From: Marsupella aquatica
Taxonomy: Eukaryota > Marchantiophyta
DNA: 64,000 nucleotides
Direction of reading: 5' to 3'
NCBI GenBank assembly: GCA_973895155.1
Contig: OZ316895.1
Location: forward strand, 992,001 to 1,056,000
Part shown: positions 32,560-45,456 of the stretch, piece by piece
Numbering within the stretch: the stretch's first letter is position 1
Layout: every line of letters starts with the position of its first letter
The notes under the pieces: generated by a model
Seen by the model: only the letters and a program-made list of their open reading frames with translations
Told to the model about the DNA's origin: nothing
The model's database searches: none
Position numbers and translations under genes: made by a program

Positions 32560-33180
32560 GCCCTGACGTTCGGTGGAAGGAGAAGCGAGACCAGGTATGT
32601 CAAGGGACCGAGTTTTCCTGCAGGTGTTTGGATCAATTCCAAGTCATCATCATCGTCAATTTTTTCTTCGAACAGTTGCTTTTCGAAATGAAAAGTCATC
32701 GTCATTTAAGTAAGAAAAGGAATGTGCCATGCAGGTTGTGGGGATCGCATTGGACCCTCCAAAATTCCAAATGAATCGATGCTGAACCACTGTTGATATG
32801 GCATCCCGAGAAGACGAAGCCTCCCGTCTGCTGCCGCTGCTGCTGGATGACAGAGATCGATGAATTGTCAATCCAATCAATGAAGTCACCTGTCTGCTGG
32901 AAAACAGTGAGACTCTAGCTCACTCTCTCCGCTTTCCGAGAAGCTCACTTTGTACAGGTGTGTCCTCGTTGCAGTAAAACTTTTCGGAGTAAAAGAGTAG
33001 ACATTGATCTCTTTGCTGAAGGTCTAGTCGACAACAGTGTTAGCCATCTTGGTTTGGATATTGGGTGCTGCACCTCAAGCGACGCTCCTGCTTCTCGGTT
33101 TCCTCCTGCTCGACAACTCTAGCTGATTCGGGTTTCGTATATGGAATTGGGTACTGCTGCTCTCCTGCTATTCCAATTCT
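32560..33180 (-). other. Possible minus-strand exons of unknown kind
   Basis: On the minus strand a reading begins after a good 3' splice site (CAGACAG, about 32,891) and runs to a stop near 32,706. It includes GGFVFSGCHINSGSASIHLE and resembles a short last exon. Open readings of 105 codons (33,040-33,357, Arg/Gln-rich) and about 60 codons (32,560-32,705, with an Asp run) lie nearby. None is recognised, and their linkage is not shown. Confidence 0.25.
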
Positions 33181-33184
33181 AGGT

Positions 33185-33990
33185 TGTGGTGTGGCTGGTA
33201 CTGCTGCTGGTCGAGCGTTATAGTGACCAGAATCTCTAGCCATCTCTCGTGCCGTGCGGACTGACTGACGACTGTCTGCCTTCGCCTCCCGAGTACGCAC
33301 TCTTTGCATCGCCTGCCTCTTTGTTAGTCTCTCTTGTCCTGGTTCGCTTAAGAGCATGCAATCCAGCTTACTGCTGCGTACTTAATTGACATAGTCTGGT
33401 ACTTTGGTGACACGAGCATACCCGTACACTCTTGAGCACAAGTGTTGGAGGTTTGTGCTCAACGATTACAGTAGCGTCTTCGCTATTTGGACTCTCTCCC
33501 CGTTCCTCCGCAGAGAATTCCGAAGGTTCACATTGGGACCCCGGGAGTTTCTCCATTCGAACTTCGCCTGTTTAGTCTTCTCTTGCTGTTTGTGTGTTTT
33601 CAGAGGGAAATGAACGAATGATGCTCAAGTATCTTGGCTCCAAGAAAACCGGGCGTGCTCTAGTTGGGCGGCATCGCTAAGAAACTGAGTCTGAGTTGGA
33701 ATATCTCTGGGGGAGAGTTGCATGCCTTTTTCTCCTGCATGATGCCAATTGGGTTTTAGTACGCCAGGAGTAATACGTGTAGCTAAGGGAGTTCCGATCT
33801 TCATATGAGAAACCTCGTGAAGTTTTGTTTCGAGCATCGGTGTGACCTCGAATTTGCAGGAGAGATCGGCGATTATCAGCAGACTATGAGATCTTCAGTA
33901 ACGGGGAGAGCTACAAACTAAAAGTTTCGATGTGATGATGATACAGATAATTACAGGGCCCTGTTCACACTGGCAGATCTGGACCAGCGC
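33185..33990 (+). repeat. Relic duplicate of the mitochondrial L11 gene 5' region
   Basis: This segment aligns in order and on the same strand with 61,945-62,925. Shared blocks include GTACACTCTTGAGC, TTTGTGCTCA, GATTACAGTAG, TTGGGCGGCATCG, GAGAGTTGCAT, GAGAGTTCCGATCT and, after a 3' splice site (TTACAG at 33,956), CTGTTCACACT. In the other copy this leads into the L11 start codon. Here the similarity stops at about 33,985 and no L11 coding sequence follows. Divergence is moderate, with many small indels. Confidence 0.8.
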
Positions 33991-36072
33991 GGATGAGAGT
34001 TTTAACTTGCTAGGTAAGCAAAGTTTGTCGTGTGTCAAACAAGCTTCTATCAAGCACCCCCAACCCTCCATGCCGTCCTGAGATGTGATCACTTCGAAGG
34101 AAGGATCTTCTCTTGTTCTGAAGATTCTCGATATCTATGCCTCCTTTTTGTCGATGGGATCTGGTAAATCAAGCTTCACCTCACTTTGGACGTTACGGAC
34201 CTGAGTTCGGGGTGGTGGGTCCAGTATTATGGATCGGATTGCAAGAAGTCGTCTGGAGTGGTCGATGCAATCCTTTCAGTCGATCTCTTGCTTGCGTAGA
34301 GCAAGAAGCGCCAGAGGGAGTAGAATGTGAAACATGATCGGACAATCGCTAGTGCGGTAATTTATTGATGCATGCTACATTCCTCTCGAGTATTAGGGTT
34401 GATAAGCAATTTCTTTCGTGGGCTGGAATAATAATCAAGTGGAAAAAATGTAAATGTACACTTCGAGACAAAATTTGATTCCGTGGGTGGTTGGACGTTT
34501 TCGGGAACCAACTATCGTCCAAAGTCTGTCTTATTATTTTTCCTGTCCTGGCGTTAAATGCTGTCGCTCGTGTTGTGTTCCCAATGATATAATCTGGGCC
34601 CTTCTGATACAGAGTAATGAACTGAACCGGTAATGCTTGAAGACTTTCTCTGATGTCGAGGTCTGTTTTTGGCTGCAACTTTTCATCCGCGACAGTCACA
34701 TCCTAACACTGCGCGGAAGGATGCATACCATGAATGAGCTTCTAAATTACATCAATCGCATTTTTGCAATGGATTCCGTGGCCCTCACGTCCTCAGCAGT
34801 TCAATGTAGGGTACGGTATGGATGGATCAAACTGGACGTGTCTTTTTATTCGGTGCCCTGTTGTTTGAAAAGTTAATTGATGTTTGAGAACGAATGAGGG
34901 AGAAGATGCGGACTTACTACGAAATAGGAACTTCGGAAAATTGGTCGTTCTTTTAGCATCCTTCTGAAAGAAACGGCAGTGTGGTCCAATTATTGCATCA
35001 TTATTAGCAGGGCTCATTTTCCAACCCCCGGGATTCTACTGTCGGTTTTCTTCCCTCCATGGGACTATGACTTCAGGGTTAGGCTGCCGGGTTCAATGCA
35101 GGAAATAAATCATCTCAGATGTTTCTGCCTCTTTCTCCGTCTCTGAACTCGGCTCGTAGCTTGGGTGAAGTAAAACATGGTCTGGCCCAAAGTATAGCAG
35201 TGACCGTCAGAAGCTAGTATGAACAAATTCACTGATCTGAGCGCTATGCTAAATACCTGACGCAGTATTTGTCCTCAACGTGTAGATCACAGACGCTTCT
35301 CCTAGGCAGAATCTGATCGAAGGAGCCAAGCTTTCTGAAGGTGGGCTCAATGCCCTTTATAGACGGTGTCGGAGATGAGTTGGTGTATGCAGCTCTTGTT
35401 GCTGCTCCGGTAGTCTTCATCTGTCGCACGTCTTTGGGGGGGTAAGGATTCTACTTCTCGACATTTATCTCAATGAATGACTAATTTATGCCAAGATTTC
35501 TCAGTAAACTGTAAAGTGCACGAGTTCTCTACTTCTTGTCAATTGAATATTGTTTGTTGCTGCCCCTGTAATTTCAGTAACTATGTGAAGCTATGTGGTA
35601 CCTATACCTGTAGGAGCTTCGTGTAGGATCAAGCACCTTCGCCAGGTGCGTTGGAGTTTAAGCATTGTTGGGGTTCAAACAATTAGATTCCCCATTATCC
35701 CCTTGCCCGACGATTTGAATAACCACCGCTTGAGTGATCGTCTCATGCTCCATATGCATCAGCTGCGGGATGGGCAGTCTCGGGGTTTGACCACTGTTTT
35801 TTTCTTCTTTACGGTGGTAGATTAGGATCTCGCGTCACTTGTAGACACGAAATTCGCAAGAAGGAAACCAGTCAAATAAACAAGGGAAATTTTTTTAAGG
35901 GTTTCTCACAGATCCCAAGTTATTGACACCTCATTTTTGCAGGCATCCTTTGAACTGGTTGAAACATGGGGCCTTTCTTGTCCGCAAGTGGGTGGCTGGT
36001 GTATGGAGTAGTATGAGGGGGCAACGTGGGGACCTTGATAGAGATGTGACCGGAGAAGGATATGCCAGACGT
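33991..36072. other. Between the L11 relic and the RING gene
   Basis: No recognised coding sequence is seen. A plausible 3' splice site (TTTTTGCAG, ending 35,942) precedes an open stretch continuous with the RING gene's first coding exon, so 5' UTR exons of that gene probably lie in 35.3-36.0 kb. Their limits cannot be fixed by eye. Confidence 0.45.
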
Positions 36073-37912
36073 ATGGAGGCGCCTGCTGAAAACGAGTGTT
36101 GCTCAATCTGCCATGATGCGTTCATATTGCCCTGTCAGGCAAATTGTGCTCATTGGTTTTGTGGTAATTTCTCTGTAACATTGTTTAGAGAGATGTTAAC
36201 GTAATCGTTCTCCAGAGGAATACTTATATTAATTGCTCAGTCATTTTACTGGGTTACTTGTGTACAATGCTGAGGTTCCTCGTAGGTGTTGAATCGGGAA
36301 TTCAACCATATAACATACCAGATTCACCGCAGTATATCCTTGCTTGTATGGACTAGATAAAATGATGTTGGCCAATACAAATAGGCGAGGAACCCAGCAT
36401 GACTGACTAGCCGTCGTCAAGGTTTTGTCAGTTGTGACTTCACGACAGTAAATTATTAGCGTTCCATTCGTAAGTTTTGTAACAACTTTCCATTCCAGAG
36501 TAGACGGCCTAATTTGGAGAGTTAACTAGTTCATTTCTTGTTGGGATGACTGTTTGTCTTACATCAACAAATTCCATGTCTGTCATTTTTCTGCGCAGGA
36601 GAGTGTATTTTGCGAGTATGGCAGCACACTTCCGCACTTCAACCCTGCAAATGCCCGATCTGCCGGCGGCCAATCACTCTTCTAATTCCCAGCGAAGTTC
36701 CTACAGCTGCCCCAGAACAGCGGACTGTACAGGAAATAATGAGTGATATTGCCAAATATAATCGAATCTTTGGTGGTGGTGTTGTCAGTTTAGTTCAGGT
36801 TTGTATCATTATTCATCCCACTGGTCCTCACCTACGTCCTTCGAAATAAGGGTTCGATTTATATGACAGTTGCGTCTTGGTTGTAATTATTTATTTTGGT
36901 TGCCATGTTTTCTTTATTCTGCACTTTTCTAAATTACGTTGAGATCCTCTACTAATGCTTTCTCTCGGTTTGTAATCAACATATCAGAGAGTACGGGATA
37001 TGCCACTACTTTTACGCCGATTAGTCAGGGAAATGATGGATCCTCGAAGAGCGTTACAGCTCATTCATAGAACTCCAATTCTCTTCTATGTAAGTAATAA
37101 GATTCCCCTGGGCTCTTCATATCTTGTTAAGAACGAATGTAGCGGTCATTTCTGCTGACCGTAACCATTGTGACTGAAGAGAATGTCGTGTCAACATTTT
37201 GTGGCTTGTCTGTCCTGATTATTTTCCGGAAAGACTTATCCTAAATTGTGGAGATTTTAGACCGATTACGTGTTCAAGAAAATAACAAGGTTTTATCACT
37301 GGTAAATAACAGCTGGTGTTCCTGGTATTCTACGTCTTCTCTCCACTCGACATCATTCCTGAAGGTATGTCTCATTTGTGCTTTCTACTAGGTCTCTTCA
37401 TGGGCATGTGGTAGTCTTATCGTGATGTTGAAACAGTCAAAGTGCCAGATCTTGCTCTCCGTTCTGTCCTTCTACCGGGAGGGAAGTCTTACTGTGCCCA
37501 ATACATTTATATTATGTTGCCAGGTACCAAATGCCGAGATGGGTAGAATAGAGGGAGACGTGGTTGCTGATGTCATTTATTTTAACTTCTTGTAGTGAGG
37601 GAAGAACTCAGGAGAGGTAATTGGCTGGAGTTGGTTGGTGGTGAATAAGGAGTGAACAATTGTGGAAGAATGACTTGCATCCTAGTGCGTTTCTCTACCT
37701 GATCACCTCCAGGGACTCTGATTTCATCACCATATTGACTCTATTCTTTGGTTCTACCCCCCTGAAGGTTACCGTTTTGGTGCTTGTTGGCAGGAATCGT
37801 CGGGCTAGTGGGCTTCTTAGATGATCTTTTAGTGATGGTGGTTGTTCTCTTCTATATGGCTATGCTTTATCGTTCCACGCTTCTTCTGCACCATGGTGGC
37901 CAAGCCCAGTGA
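36073..37912 (+). CDS. RNF170-like membrane E3 ubiquitin ligase (RING + DUF1232)
   Basis: Five coding exons are inferred from GT/AG sites and an unbroken frame: 36073-36163, 36599-36798, 36988-37089, 37313-37364 and 37794-37912, giving 187 residues. The start ATG gives MEAPAENECCSICHDAF, the usual beginning of plant members. The RING is C-x2-C (CSIC), then C-x-H-x2-C (CAHWFC) and C-x-CPIC (CKCPIC), split by intron 1 after the HWFCG codon. A helical linker follows (RALQLIHRTPILFY). The C-terminal DUF1232 has two hydrophobic spans (LVFLVFYVFSPLDIIPEG and a DDLLVMVVVLFYMAMLY stretch). In animals RNF170 acts in ER-associated degradation; the same role in plants is an inference. No lesion is seen. 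The open reading upstream of 36,073 looks like 5' UTR. Confidence 0.9.
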
Positions 37913-40794
37913 AGATTGTTTGTACATATTACAGTAATGGGGTACTTAAGCAAACGACGTCTCAGACGATTTATGTTCTTGGAGCTCAGTGAAGTTGTTG
38001 TTAATTTGCTGAGACAGCTGGGCTTTTTATTAGTTTGCAACGGAGAACAGGAGATGCAAACTTTGCAAATCCTCGCATATTAGTTGTTGCCGCAGACAGT
38101 GTATAGCATATCCATTCCAATGCTTCGTTGATGAAGAATTGGAAGCCCAGTGAACCTTTTCTGACGACAAACTCTTTAAGAGCAGTGTCAGGATTATGAT
38201 CAATATCCGAATGAATCAGATGGCCCAGTGCCGGATGCACAGACAGCATTGAACTGCATGTCATGAATGCTGTGAAGCAAAAACATTTACATTTAGGAAT
38301 TTGAACAGCTCGAAAACGGAAAATACTGATGAAAATAAATGAACGGCACGCTGGACGTGCACTGGGATTACAGAAGTATCACTGCGGTTGGAAAACTACA
38401 GACTCAAAACAGAGTTAATTACATGATCTGCAAGTGAAGACATCAATTTGATGGGAAGGTTGGTCTAATGACATGTGCGGGAGGAGCACAGCAACATTTT
38501 CGAATTTGAATTACCTCCCACAAGAGATGAGAAGTACAGTACGTGTATTCCAACCGATTATATTTGCCTGATCCAGGTTCGCGAAAGGAAAACTCTTAAC
38601 GGTTTTTTAAAGCTTAGCTGGGATCCAAACGCTAAGGTGTCATCCCAAAATGCCTGTGTGAAATTTGAGTTTCTTTAAGGTTCAGAATGGAGATTAGGCT
38701 TGAAGATTATAGCTTTGTTCTCTAATCATAGCGGCTTTTCATGAAAGCGAAAATGCATGTGGCCAACAACATTTGCTCTCTGCATTTCTCCTAGCAACTT
38801 TGTGTGCCTAAATGGTTTCTCAGGTAAGAAAGCTTCTTTGGTTACAACATTCAAGGAATGGCTCTTATAGAATCTTCTCTTCATCGCCATTATAGATCCA
38901 TAACTTGCAAATTAGTTTCATCAGCTCCCAAAATGGAGATTATCGTTTGAGTAAATATGAAAGCTCATCATAAGTATCTCAGTTGGCTGACCAAGTTTTG
39001 GTGGGGGTAGACTTAAAAAAAGCTTATCATTTTGGTGCTCCGACGGGAGGCAAAAGAACTTTACCTCGCGATCACAAGTAGGTCACACGAGTGCATGTGT
39101 GTACATTTCTGGGCCCCCTTTCTCTTCCCCCTGCATATAAACAATGCTACCTCAGGGAACTGACAACTCTCCTTCGACTTAAAGCACTCTATTCCTTTAG
39201 GATAATTAATTCTGTCAATGTCCGCGGTATGATTTTGACAGAATATTCATGCCTGGAATATAATTCTGTAAACTCAACTCTAGGGACGAATACAGCAGAC
39301 GAAATCACTTTTTAGGCCAAAGGTTGAGTTATTGTAAAGTCTCCCCAAAAAGCGAAAATTCTGAAAAGTCATGGTGAGATGCACCTGCGCCCACCGCAGC
39401 CCTGGGCAGCAAGCGAAGCACCACCCTAAAGTCAGCACTGGTGCATAGCAGCATGCAGCTGGATCAAAATGGAGCGGGATCACTCAGACTGAAGCTTGAT
39501 CAAAATGCAGCAGCACTCAGCAGCTATTACACGCCCTGGCCTAGCAGGTTGAAGCTGGTTTGAAGTGCAGCTTCAGCTCCACAGAAGCTGGTTCAAAATG
39601 CAGCATCATTTTAGGAGTTTAGGCAGCTCGCAGCTTGTTCTCGCACCGGTCCTTTGCCATCATAGCCCGCCTTCCTCTCATCTTCGTTAAGATCCACAGC
39701 AAGCAACTGAATCGTGTATAGCAGCCCTCCGATGCACGCATTCGTCAAACCTGAGGGGGGCTTCCGTTTCATGATCTCCCCAGCAGCCAAAACGAGTTTC
39801 GCCTCTACTGCCACCCCCTTTGTGCACTGCCAGGCGAGTATACTGCCTCCACATTCAGTTCTAGAAACAGAACTGCAGGCCAATTTGCTCGTGATACCAG
39901 AGTCTATGGAGAGCTTTAATGTCACAGCGATTTTGTGTCAAATTTCATACTCTCTGTATAACTCTCAGAGGGGTGCTCTAGTGTTGACAACTGAGGGCCT
40001 AAGGAAAAATTAGCTTCAGAAAGTTGCACATTAAACCTGTCACCTTCAATGCATACTATTCGAAGATTTTGCATTCGAGTTTTCGGTCATGAATGGTTTA
40101 AGAAGCTTTTATATCAGTTGCCATCTACTGTAGTGCAGTTAGCGCAGGTTAGTGTCGTTTTTGTATGTGCAGTCTGTCATGTTTTGCACTTAGCATGAAA
40201 TAAATTAGGTACTTCTCAAATTAGGCATATTCTTTGGAAAAGTTTCATTTTGGCTGAAGACTCAACTATCACCAGCACTGGAACCTCCATCTAATACAAC
40301 AGAATTACGTCTAAAAAAAATATCACAAACAAATATGCGACATTGTGGTGGCCTTACCTTTCATGCATCGTTTCCACCATTTAATAAAATTTGTCATCCA
40401 TGCTGTTGGATCTCGTGCATCTTTCACGAAAAAGAAAAAGTTTCATGGGTTGTTAATGGAAATTAGGAGCAGTGTTTTCAGCAAAGATAATCTATAATGT
40501 TCAACTCTTTGTTTCAAAGCGAGTACGGTCTGTGAATAAATTTGAAAGAGCATGGAAGCTGAGTAGTGAGGTAATAAGTAATCTTGCTCCTCCCACACTG
40601 GTGCCTTTTGGATAATCCTGACTCCTTCACAGATCATGAAAATTTTAGAATATTGGTTTAAATAATAAGAAATGTATTCTCATATTATAGTGAATCCATG
40701 GAAAAAAAAACTTTAGGATCCGTTGACTTTTTTGAAAAAAATAAAATTATACTCTTACCACTAAACTATACAAGCCACAAATTAATATTAACAT
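37913..40794. other. Intergenic, no gene recognised
   Basis: The first few hundred bases should hold the RING gene 3' UTR. Between 39,360 and 39,620 phrases such as GCAGC(T/A)(C/G)... and 'gaagctggttcaaaatgcagc' recur in degenerate form. A minus-strand reading of 104 codons at 39,611-39,925 is open but unrecognised and has no intron or start support. Confidence 0.5.
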
Positions 40795-41330
40795 AGTGCT
40801 CAGGTTGCTTGGCCAATTGTGGGTCAAGAAATTTAAATGGAGATGTTGGGGCAGTTTTCAGGGGATACAGATATCTTTTGGATTTCTCCAACTTTGGCGA
40901 GAGTACTGTGGTGAATTGCAACTTTACTCAACTGCTATTGGTGGACTCTTTTTAGCAGCCCTAACACTTTTTGCTGGTTGGTTTCAATACCATAAAGCTA
41001 TTCCAAACTAGCTTGGTTTCATGATGTAGAACCTAATTGTATCATCATTTAGCAGGGCTACGAGTATTTGGTTCTCTTTTCTGGGCCGGGCATCAAGTAC
41101 ATGTTTTCTTACCTATAAATCAACTTCTAGGTGCTGGAGTAGATCCCAAGGAAATACCTCTTGTGAGTTTATTTCCATTTAGTGATCTTCTAGCTGAACT
41201 TTGCCCAAGTTGGGTAAAATGATTAGCACCGTCTTTCACTTTGAATTGGTCAGAGTACTCAGATTTTTAACTTCTAGTAGAGGTTTAAATCCAGTTACTG
41301 GAGGTCTTTGGCTAACTGATGCTGGGTATG
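40795..41330 (+). pseudogene. psaA: Nuclear copy of plastid psaA, internal fragment
   Basis: Across frameshifts the sequence encodes recognisable photosystem I P700 apoprotein A1 segments. These are [36 protein letters not shown]...[40 protein letters not shown] and GLNPVTGGLWLTD. The order matches the middle of psaA. Stops and frame changes (for example after [10 protein letters not shown], and between 41,011 and 41,040) show it is non-functional. The match ends at about 41,330; the following ~30 open codons do not look like psaA. The degree of decay points to an old plastid-to-nucleus transfer. Confidence 0.9.
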
Positions 41331-43059
41331 CAATAAGTGTAAAAGTAAATGAAAAACAACGGATTGTTTTTCTCACTCAGCTATATCTAATATTTGCATT
41401 ATTACTAATTCTTTTGAAGGTTTAATAAATATAGATTGTTACACATACATTCCTATGTATCTATATACATATGAATGCATATGTCTCTCTTACTATTAAA
41501 ACAAAAATGAAGTCAAACATACTCCAGCTTGGTAATTTTCACCATCTGTCCAAGGTTGAGCTCTGGGATTTAAGGGTGGACATAAAAAGCAACCTACAGA
41601 CACTTTCATTCGGGATAACACTTGCATCCTCCGTCTTACCAAGGCTTCTGGTAGAGAGTTAATGCTTATTCCTCAGATACCCTATTCCTCAGATACCTTA
41701 CCAAGGCTTCTGGCAGAGAGTTAGCCAATGCTTATTCCTCAGATACCCTATTCCTCAGATACCTTCATTGCATCTTCTCTGAGATTGGGAGTTGGAAAAC
41801 CTGTAAATATTTCAAATCTGTTTTAGTCAAATCTAGTTTCGTGCATTTCCACCATAAACTATATTTCAACTTGAATCAAATCTGTTTCTCTTCCAATCTA
41901 GATCCATCCATTTCCACCATAATTTGAAGCATTTCTTATATATTTTCTTGAGTTAAGAATTGATACAATTACACATTTGTATATCACCTTGAAGTAATTT
42001 GGAATATATTGTTGCTCAATCGGACCAATCCAAATGATGACCTTGGTGTTGCTTTCCAAGATTTCATGTAATATTGTTTTGGTTTGGCATTCAAAAGACG
42101 AAATCCGCACATCTATGCACGTCACAAATTACTATTGAGTCGGATAGCAATCACACTGAATCACGAAAACCTGGTGAGACGCACCAAAAATTGATTATTG
42201 CACCGTCTCTTCACAAGGGCTGCTGGAGAATGGTGAGACCCGTAAACAAATCAATACCAACACCTTGGGGAATTGAAATTGTAAATGGTGACTACACAGA
42301 TCTTTTGCCCTGCTGGTAATCACACATCAAAATGTGTGGTAATCACACATCAAAATGTGGCTGTATTCATTGATTGAAAGAAAAAAAACTAGGGTTATCA
42401 GGCTATACACGAGTGTCGTACATAGTATATGCCTTTTGCACACCAAATCTATCCCCGTACAGTTGGTCAATAAGATTCACTCATTACAACTGCTAATCAG
42501 ATAAATACGAATAAATTTAAGTCCTTTCGTTTCGTTTGTCTGATTATCTAATTGTCCATCGGAGTTATTATTGTCTCGTTAAGGTCACCCCATTGGCGGT
42601 TTCTTGAAGTAAGAATTGCAAGACGACGTAACTTTTTAATGATCATTCAACGACTCCTCAGAAATTAGTCAAATCGATCGGCGTTGCATATACTCCCTTT
42701 GTGATAAATTTCCACCCACAGTATTAAAAATTACAATCTTATTGACATTGATTACATTGCCACCCAGTTTCACAGTAGTGCATACATTGGTATAAACTGC
42801 CATCACTAGTTGTGTACTTTCCACCGCTTGTGCGACTGTTTACAATTGAGGCTCCCTCCATCAGCCATAAATGAGACACAGGAGGTAGCCCTTCGGTTGT
42901 GGAGTTTCGGAAAGTCCTGCCAATGTTGACAAATTCTTCAGGCTGGACATTCAAGTCTTCCTTCTGATGTGCAATGCACATTTTGGCTGTTCTCAACCAC
43001 TCCATCGTTGCTGTGAAGGTCTGAAGGCGCTTGCAAGACGCTTGAATGCTGGCAGAACG
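41331..43059. other. Intergenic with short duplications
   Basis: No gene is recognised. Small tandem duplications occur: one at 41,636-41,765, and a 21-bp one at 42,317-42,358 (GTAATCACACATCAAAATGTG twice). The right end should contain the 3' UTR of the minus-strand membrane-protein gene. Confidence 0.5.
41636..41765 (+). repeat. About 62/66-bp tandem duplication
   Basis: CTTACCAAGGCTTCTGG(T/C)AGAGAG, followed by TATTCCTCAGATACCCTATT, occurs twice in a row. The second unit has a 4-bp insertion. The inner word TTCCTCAGATACC is itself doubled in each unit. Confidence 0.9.
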
Positions 43060-45456
43060 TCACTCGACATGTTGAAACCCTGGAAGTAGCGAGGTTAAAA
43101 ATCCTACTACAATCATCTGCAATTCTTTGATTATGCCCCACCAGTTCGGATTTTGAGGAGGATGCTCTGCCCTTTGCTCATCTGCTCCTGGTGGTCCTTC
43201 ACGTTGACCAGTAGCACCATTCGGACCTGGTGCCGCAGGTGGTGTATCTTCTCTTACTTCGTGTCCTAGTGGTGCATCTCTAGCATTTGGAGGTTGGACT
43301 GCCTCGGCATTTGGAGCACCTAGCAAACGATTCAAGAGTGTTGGTGACCATAAAAAGTACCAGGACAGCACTGGATCCAACGGCCAAATCAAGGTTCTGG
43401 TCACTATCATTTAATATAGAGAAGCAAACAGTTACTCTGATCTCTCTCTCTCTTACAGGTAGATGTCATCACCAGTCTAGCCGAAGGCAAGGGGGAAGGG
43501 ACTGGAGCGGGGAACGTAGTTTACCCTCACCACCTGGAACTAGTTGCTGGGGTGGCATCATAGCACGTTGGGCACTTAAGGAAATCCACCTAAGAATAGG
43601 AGCCAAAGCTCCAGTTTGGTACCTAAAACAACAAAACCAAGTGTAAGGAGCAAAAAAACAACCAAACTATGTCCACAAATATTTTCAAATACCTTGGCAC
43701 AGCGTAAGGACTAAACGTTGGAAGCCAGAACCGATCTATCGTCGGATATTCTTGAAAAGAATCTAAGCATGAAGTGATAAAGTTTCACCCTCTATGACAA
43801 ACAGGAGACCTATTGAAACTGAGAGGAACTTTTGTGATCATTAACGACTAATCAGACAGATGTTAATGATCACAAAAATTCAAATCCAATAGAACACGAA
43901 GTAGGATGCAGTACAGCCTATTGCATAGATTCTTCATGCAGACTAGACTGCCCTCTTGGAAGCCAGACTTTTGATACTTACAAGTACACGATCACGGCAA
44001 GGAGCAAAAGCAGCATCAGTCTATCTCTTGTCCCATCTTGGTTGAACACAATGACTACAACAGCCAGCTTCAGTATCAGCAACACATCCAGTTGAAAGCC
44101 CACTTGAAACCTACGCACCACCTGCTGCTGCCTTTGTGGGTCACCAGGCCTGGGAACTCCTTGACGCGGCCTTACAGCACCAACTACAGGGCGTTGACGT
44201 AATCCATCTGGTGCTGCATCTCTTGCTTCGGCTTGAGGGGCTGCACGTCCAGCCTCTGCGGGCCTAGCTGCTGGAGGTGTCGCTGGATGCGTTTGTCCTT
44301 CGGGTCGAGCAGGCGGTGCCACTCTGCACCTCACAATTCCGAAATCTCAAAAGTTGCACATCTTAAGGGCCAAACAGATCCCTTCCTAGTTTGACAACCT
44401 AGTTTAAAACCACCGGACATATCAGGAGCATGAAATACTGATGTAGACTGGGAAGACCTAATTCTGGCGCGACTCATAAAGGTCTGTGTATCTGGCGTGT
44501 CCATGAGCTAAGTATTCCTCACGACACGAAGCAGTCCCCACCTTTAAGGATTGACATAATAGACTTCGAAGACGGTAAGAACTTCCCAGCATTGACTTAA
44601 TTCATCAGCTCTGGTTCATGTTTCGGTTTCCGTGACAAAGTCCAATCTGAACAAATTCTTGCTTTAAGTGCGTGCTAGTGGGATGTGCATTCTTCCAACC
44701 CAGAATCTTGTGTTCAACGGCAACTAGTCTGCAACGGAAACTTCATATCGAGTAGTCTCTATATCCCAAATTGACGGAAATGTAATCATGATAATAGTGG
44801 TGAAGTACTTACGGAGGCAAGTTGAAAGACAGCGGGATAAATCCGCTCTGAGGAATTGTTCCCATTGCATTGAACATCGGCATCACAGGTACAGCGAAGA
44901 TCCCTCCGGGTGGGGGCTGCTGATCCTGACCTGGAATCGGATAGTAAGTTGGAAAAGGACCAGGTAGCAGAACTGGAACCAAAGGACCCAGGGCATTAAA
45001 GTCAAATCCTGCTCCAGGGGTGGACGGATTAAATGGCCAATTCTCCATGGCTGGCATCTGAAAGGAACCCAATAGCCCACAAATTATAAGTAATCCCAAT
45101 GCATATCGCCTTTCAATTGCAGGTCAGTCTGGGGAGAACAAAGTTTTACCGATGGTCGATTATTTTAGGTTGCTGAATTACTTTACGTCAATGAAACTTA
45201 CGGGTAGAAATCCCCGAAATGGGCCATCTTCAGCTGGAGAAATCCCTGGGGAAGCAGCCGACTTGCCCCTATCGATCCCGTCGGCGACGAATGGTTCCCG
45301 GTGAGAGCTCAATGGATCTCCTGCGCGTTGATCAACTCCTCCTGCCTTCTTCTCAGCTCCCTCTGGAACCCCATGCCCTGCCCTGCTCCCTTCTCCTTCG
45401 TCTTGTCCTGATCTGAACCTCTCTGCTGTGGTCGACGCTTCACCCTGTTCAGCCAT
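43060..45456 (-). CDS. Plant multi-pass membrane protein, HERP-like C-terminal region
   Basis: Five minus-strand exons with consensus splice sites keep frame: 45456-45202, 45057-44813, 44323-43982, 43622-43531 and 43319-43060, giving 397 residues. The start ATG opens MAEQGEASTTAERFRSG. The N-terminal half is Glu/Gly- and then Pro-rich (NWPFNPSTPG, PIPGQDQQPPPGG). The conserved core is FQVGFQLDVLLILKLAVVV, then FNQDGTRDRLMLLLLLAVIV and YQTGALAPILRW, with two adjacent membrane spans. A Pro/Ala/Glu-rich linker leads to a conserved end NWWGIIKELQMIVVGFLTSL, finishing in LPGFQHVE. I recognise this as an uncharacterised plant family. The membrane core resembles HERPUD-type ER proteins, but no N-terminal ubiquitin-like domain is visible, so an ER-associated-degradation role is only a suggestion. 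Confidence 0.82.

Noticed and set aside
35923-36072. Upstream in-frame extension of the RING protein
   Set aside because: The open stretch follows a splice acceptor and is not conserved-looking. MEAPAENECC at 36,073 fits the usual family start.
39611-39925. A 104-codon minus-strand frame as a gene
   Set aside because: No recognisable motif, no splice or start support, and it overlaps an open frame on the other strand.
41201-41425. Extension of the psaA fragment to 41,425
   Set aside because: After GGLWLTD the frame no longer resembles psaA, whose next residues are a His-rich conserved stretch that is absent here.
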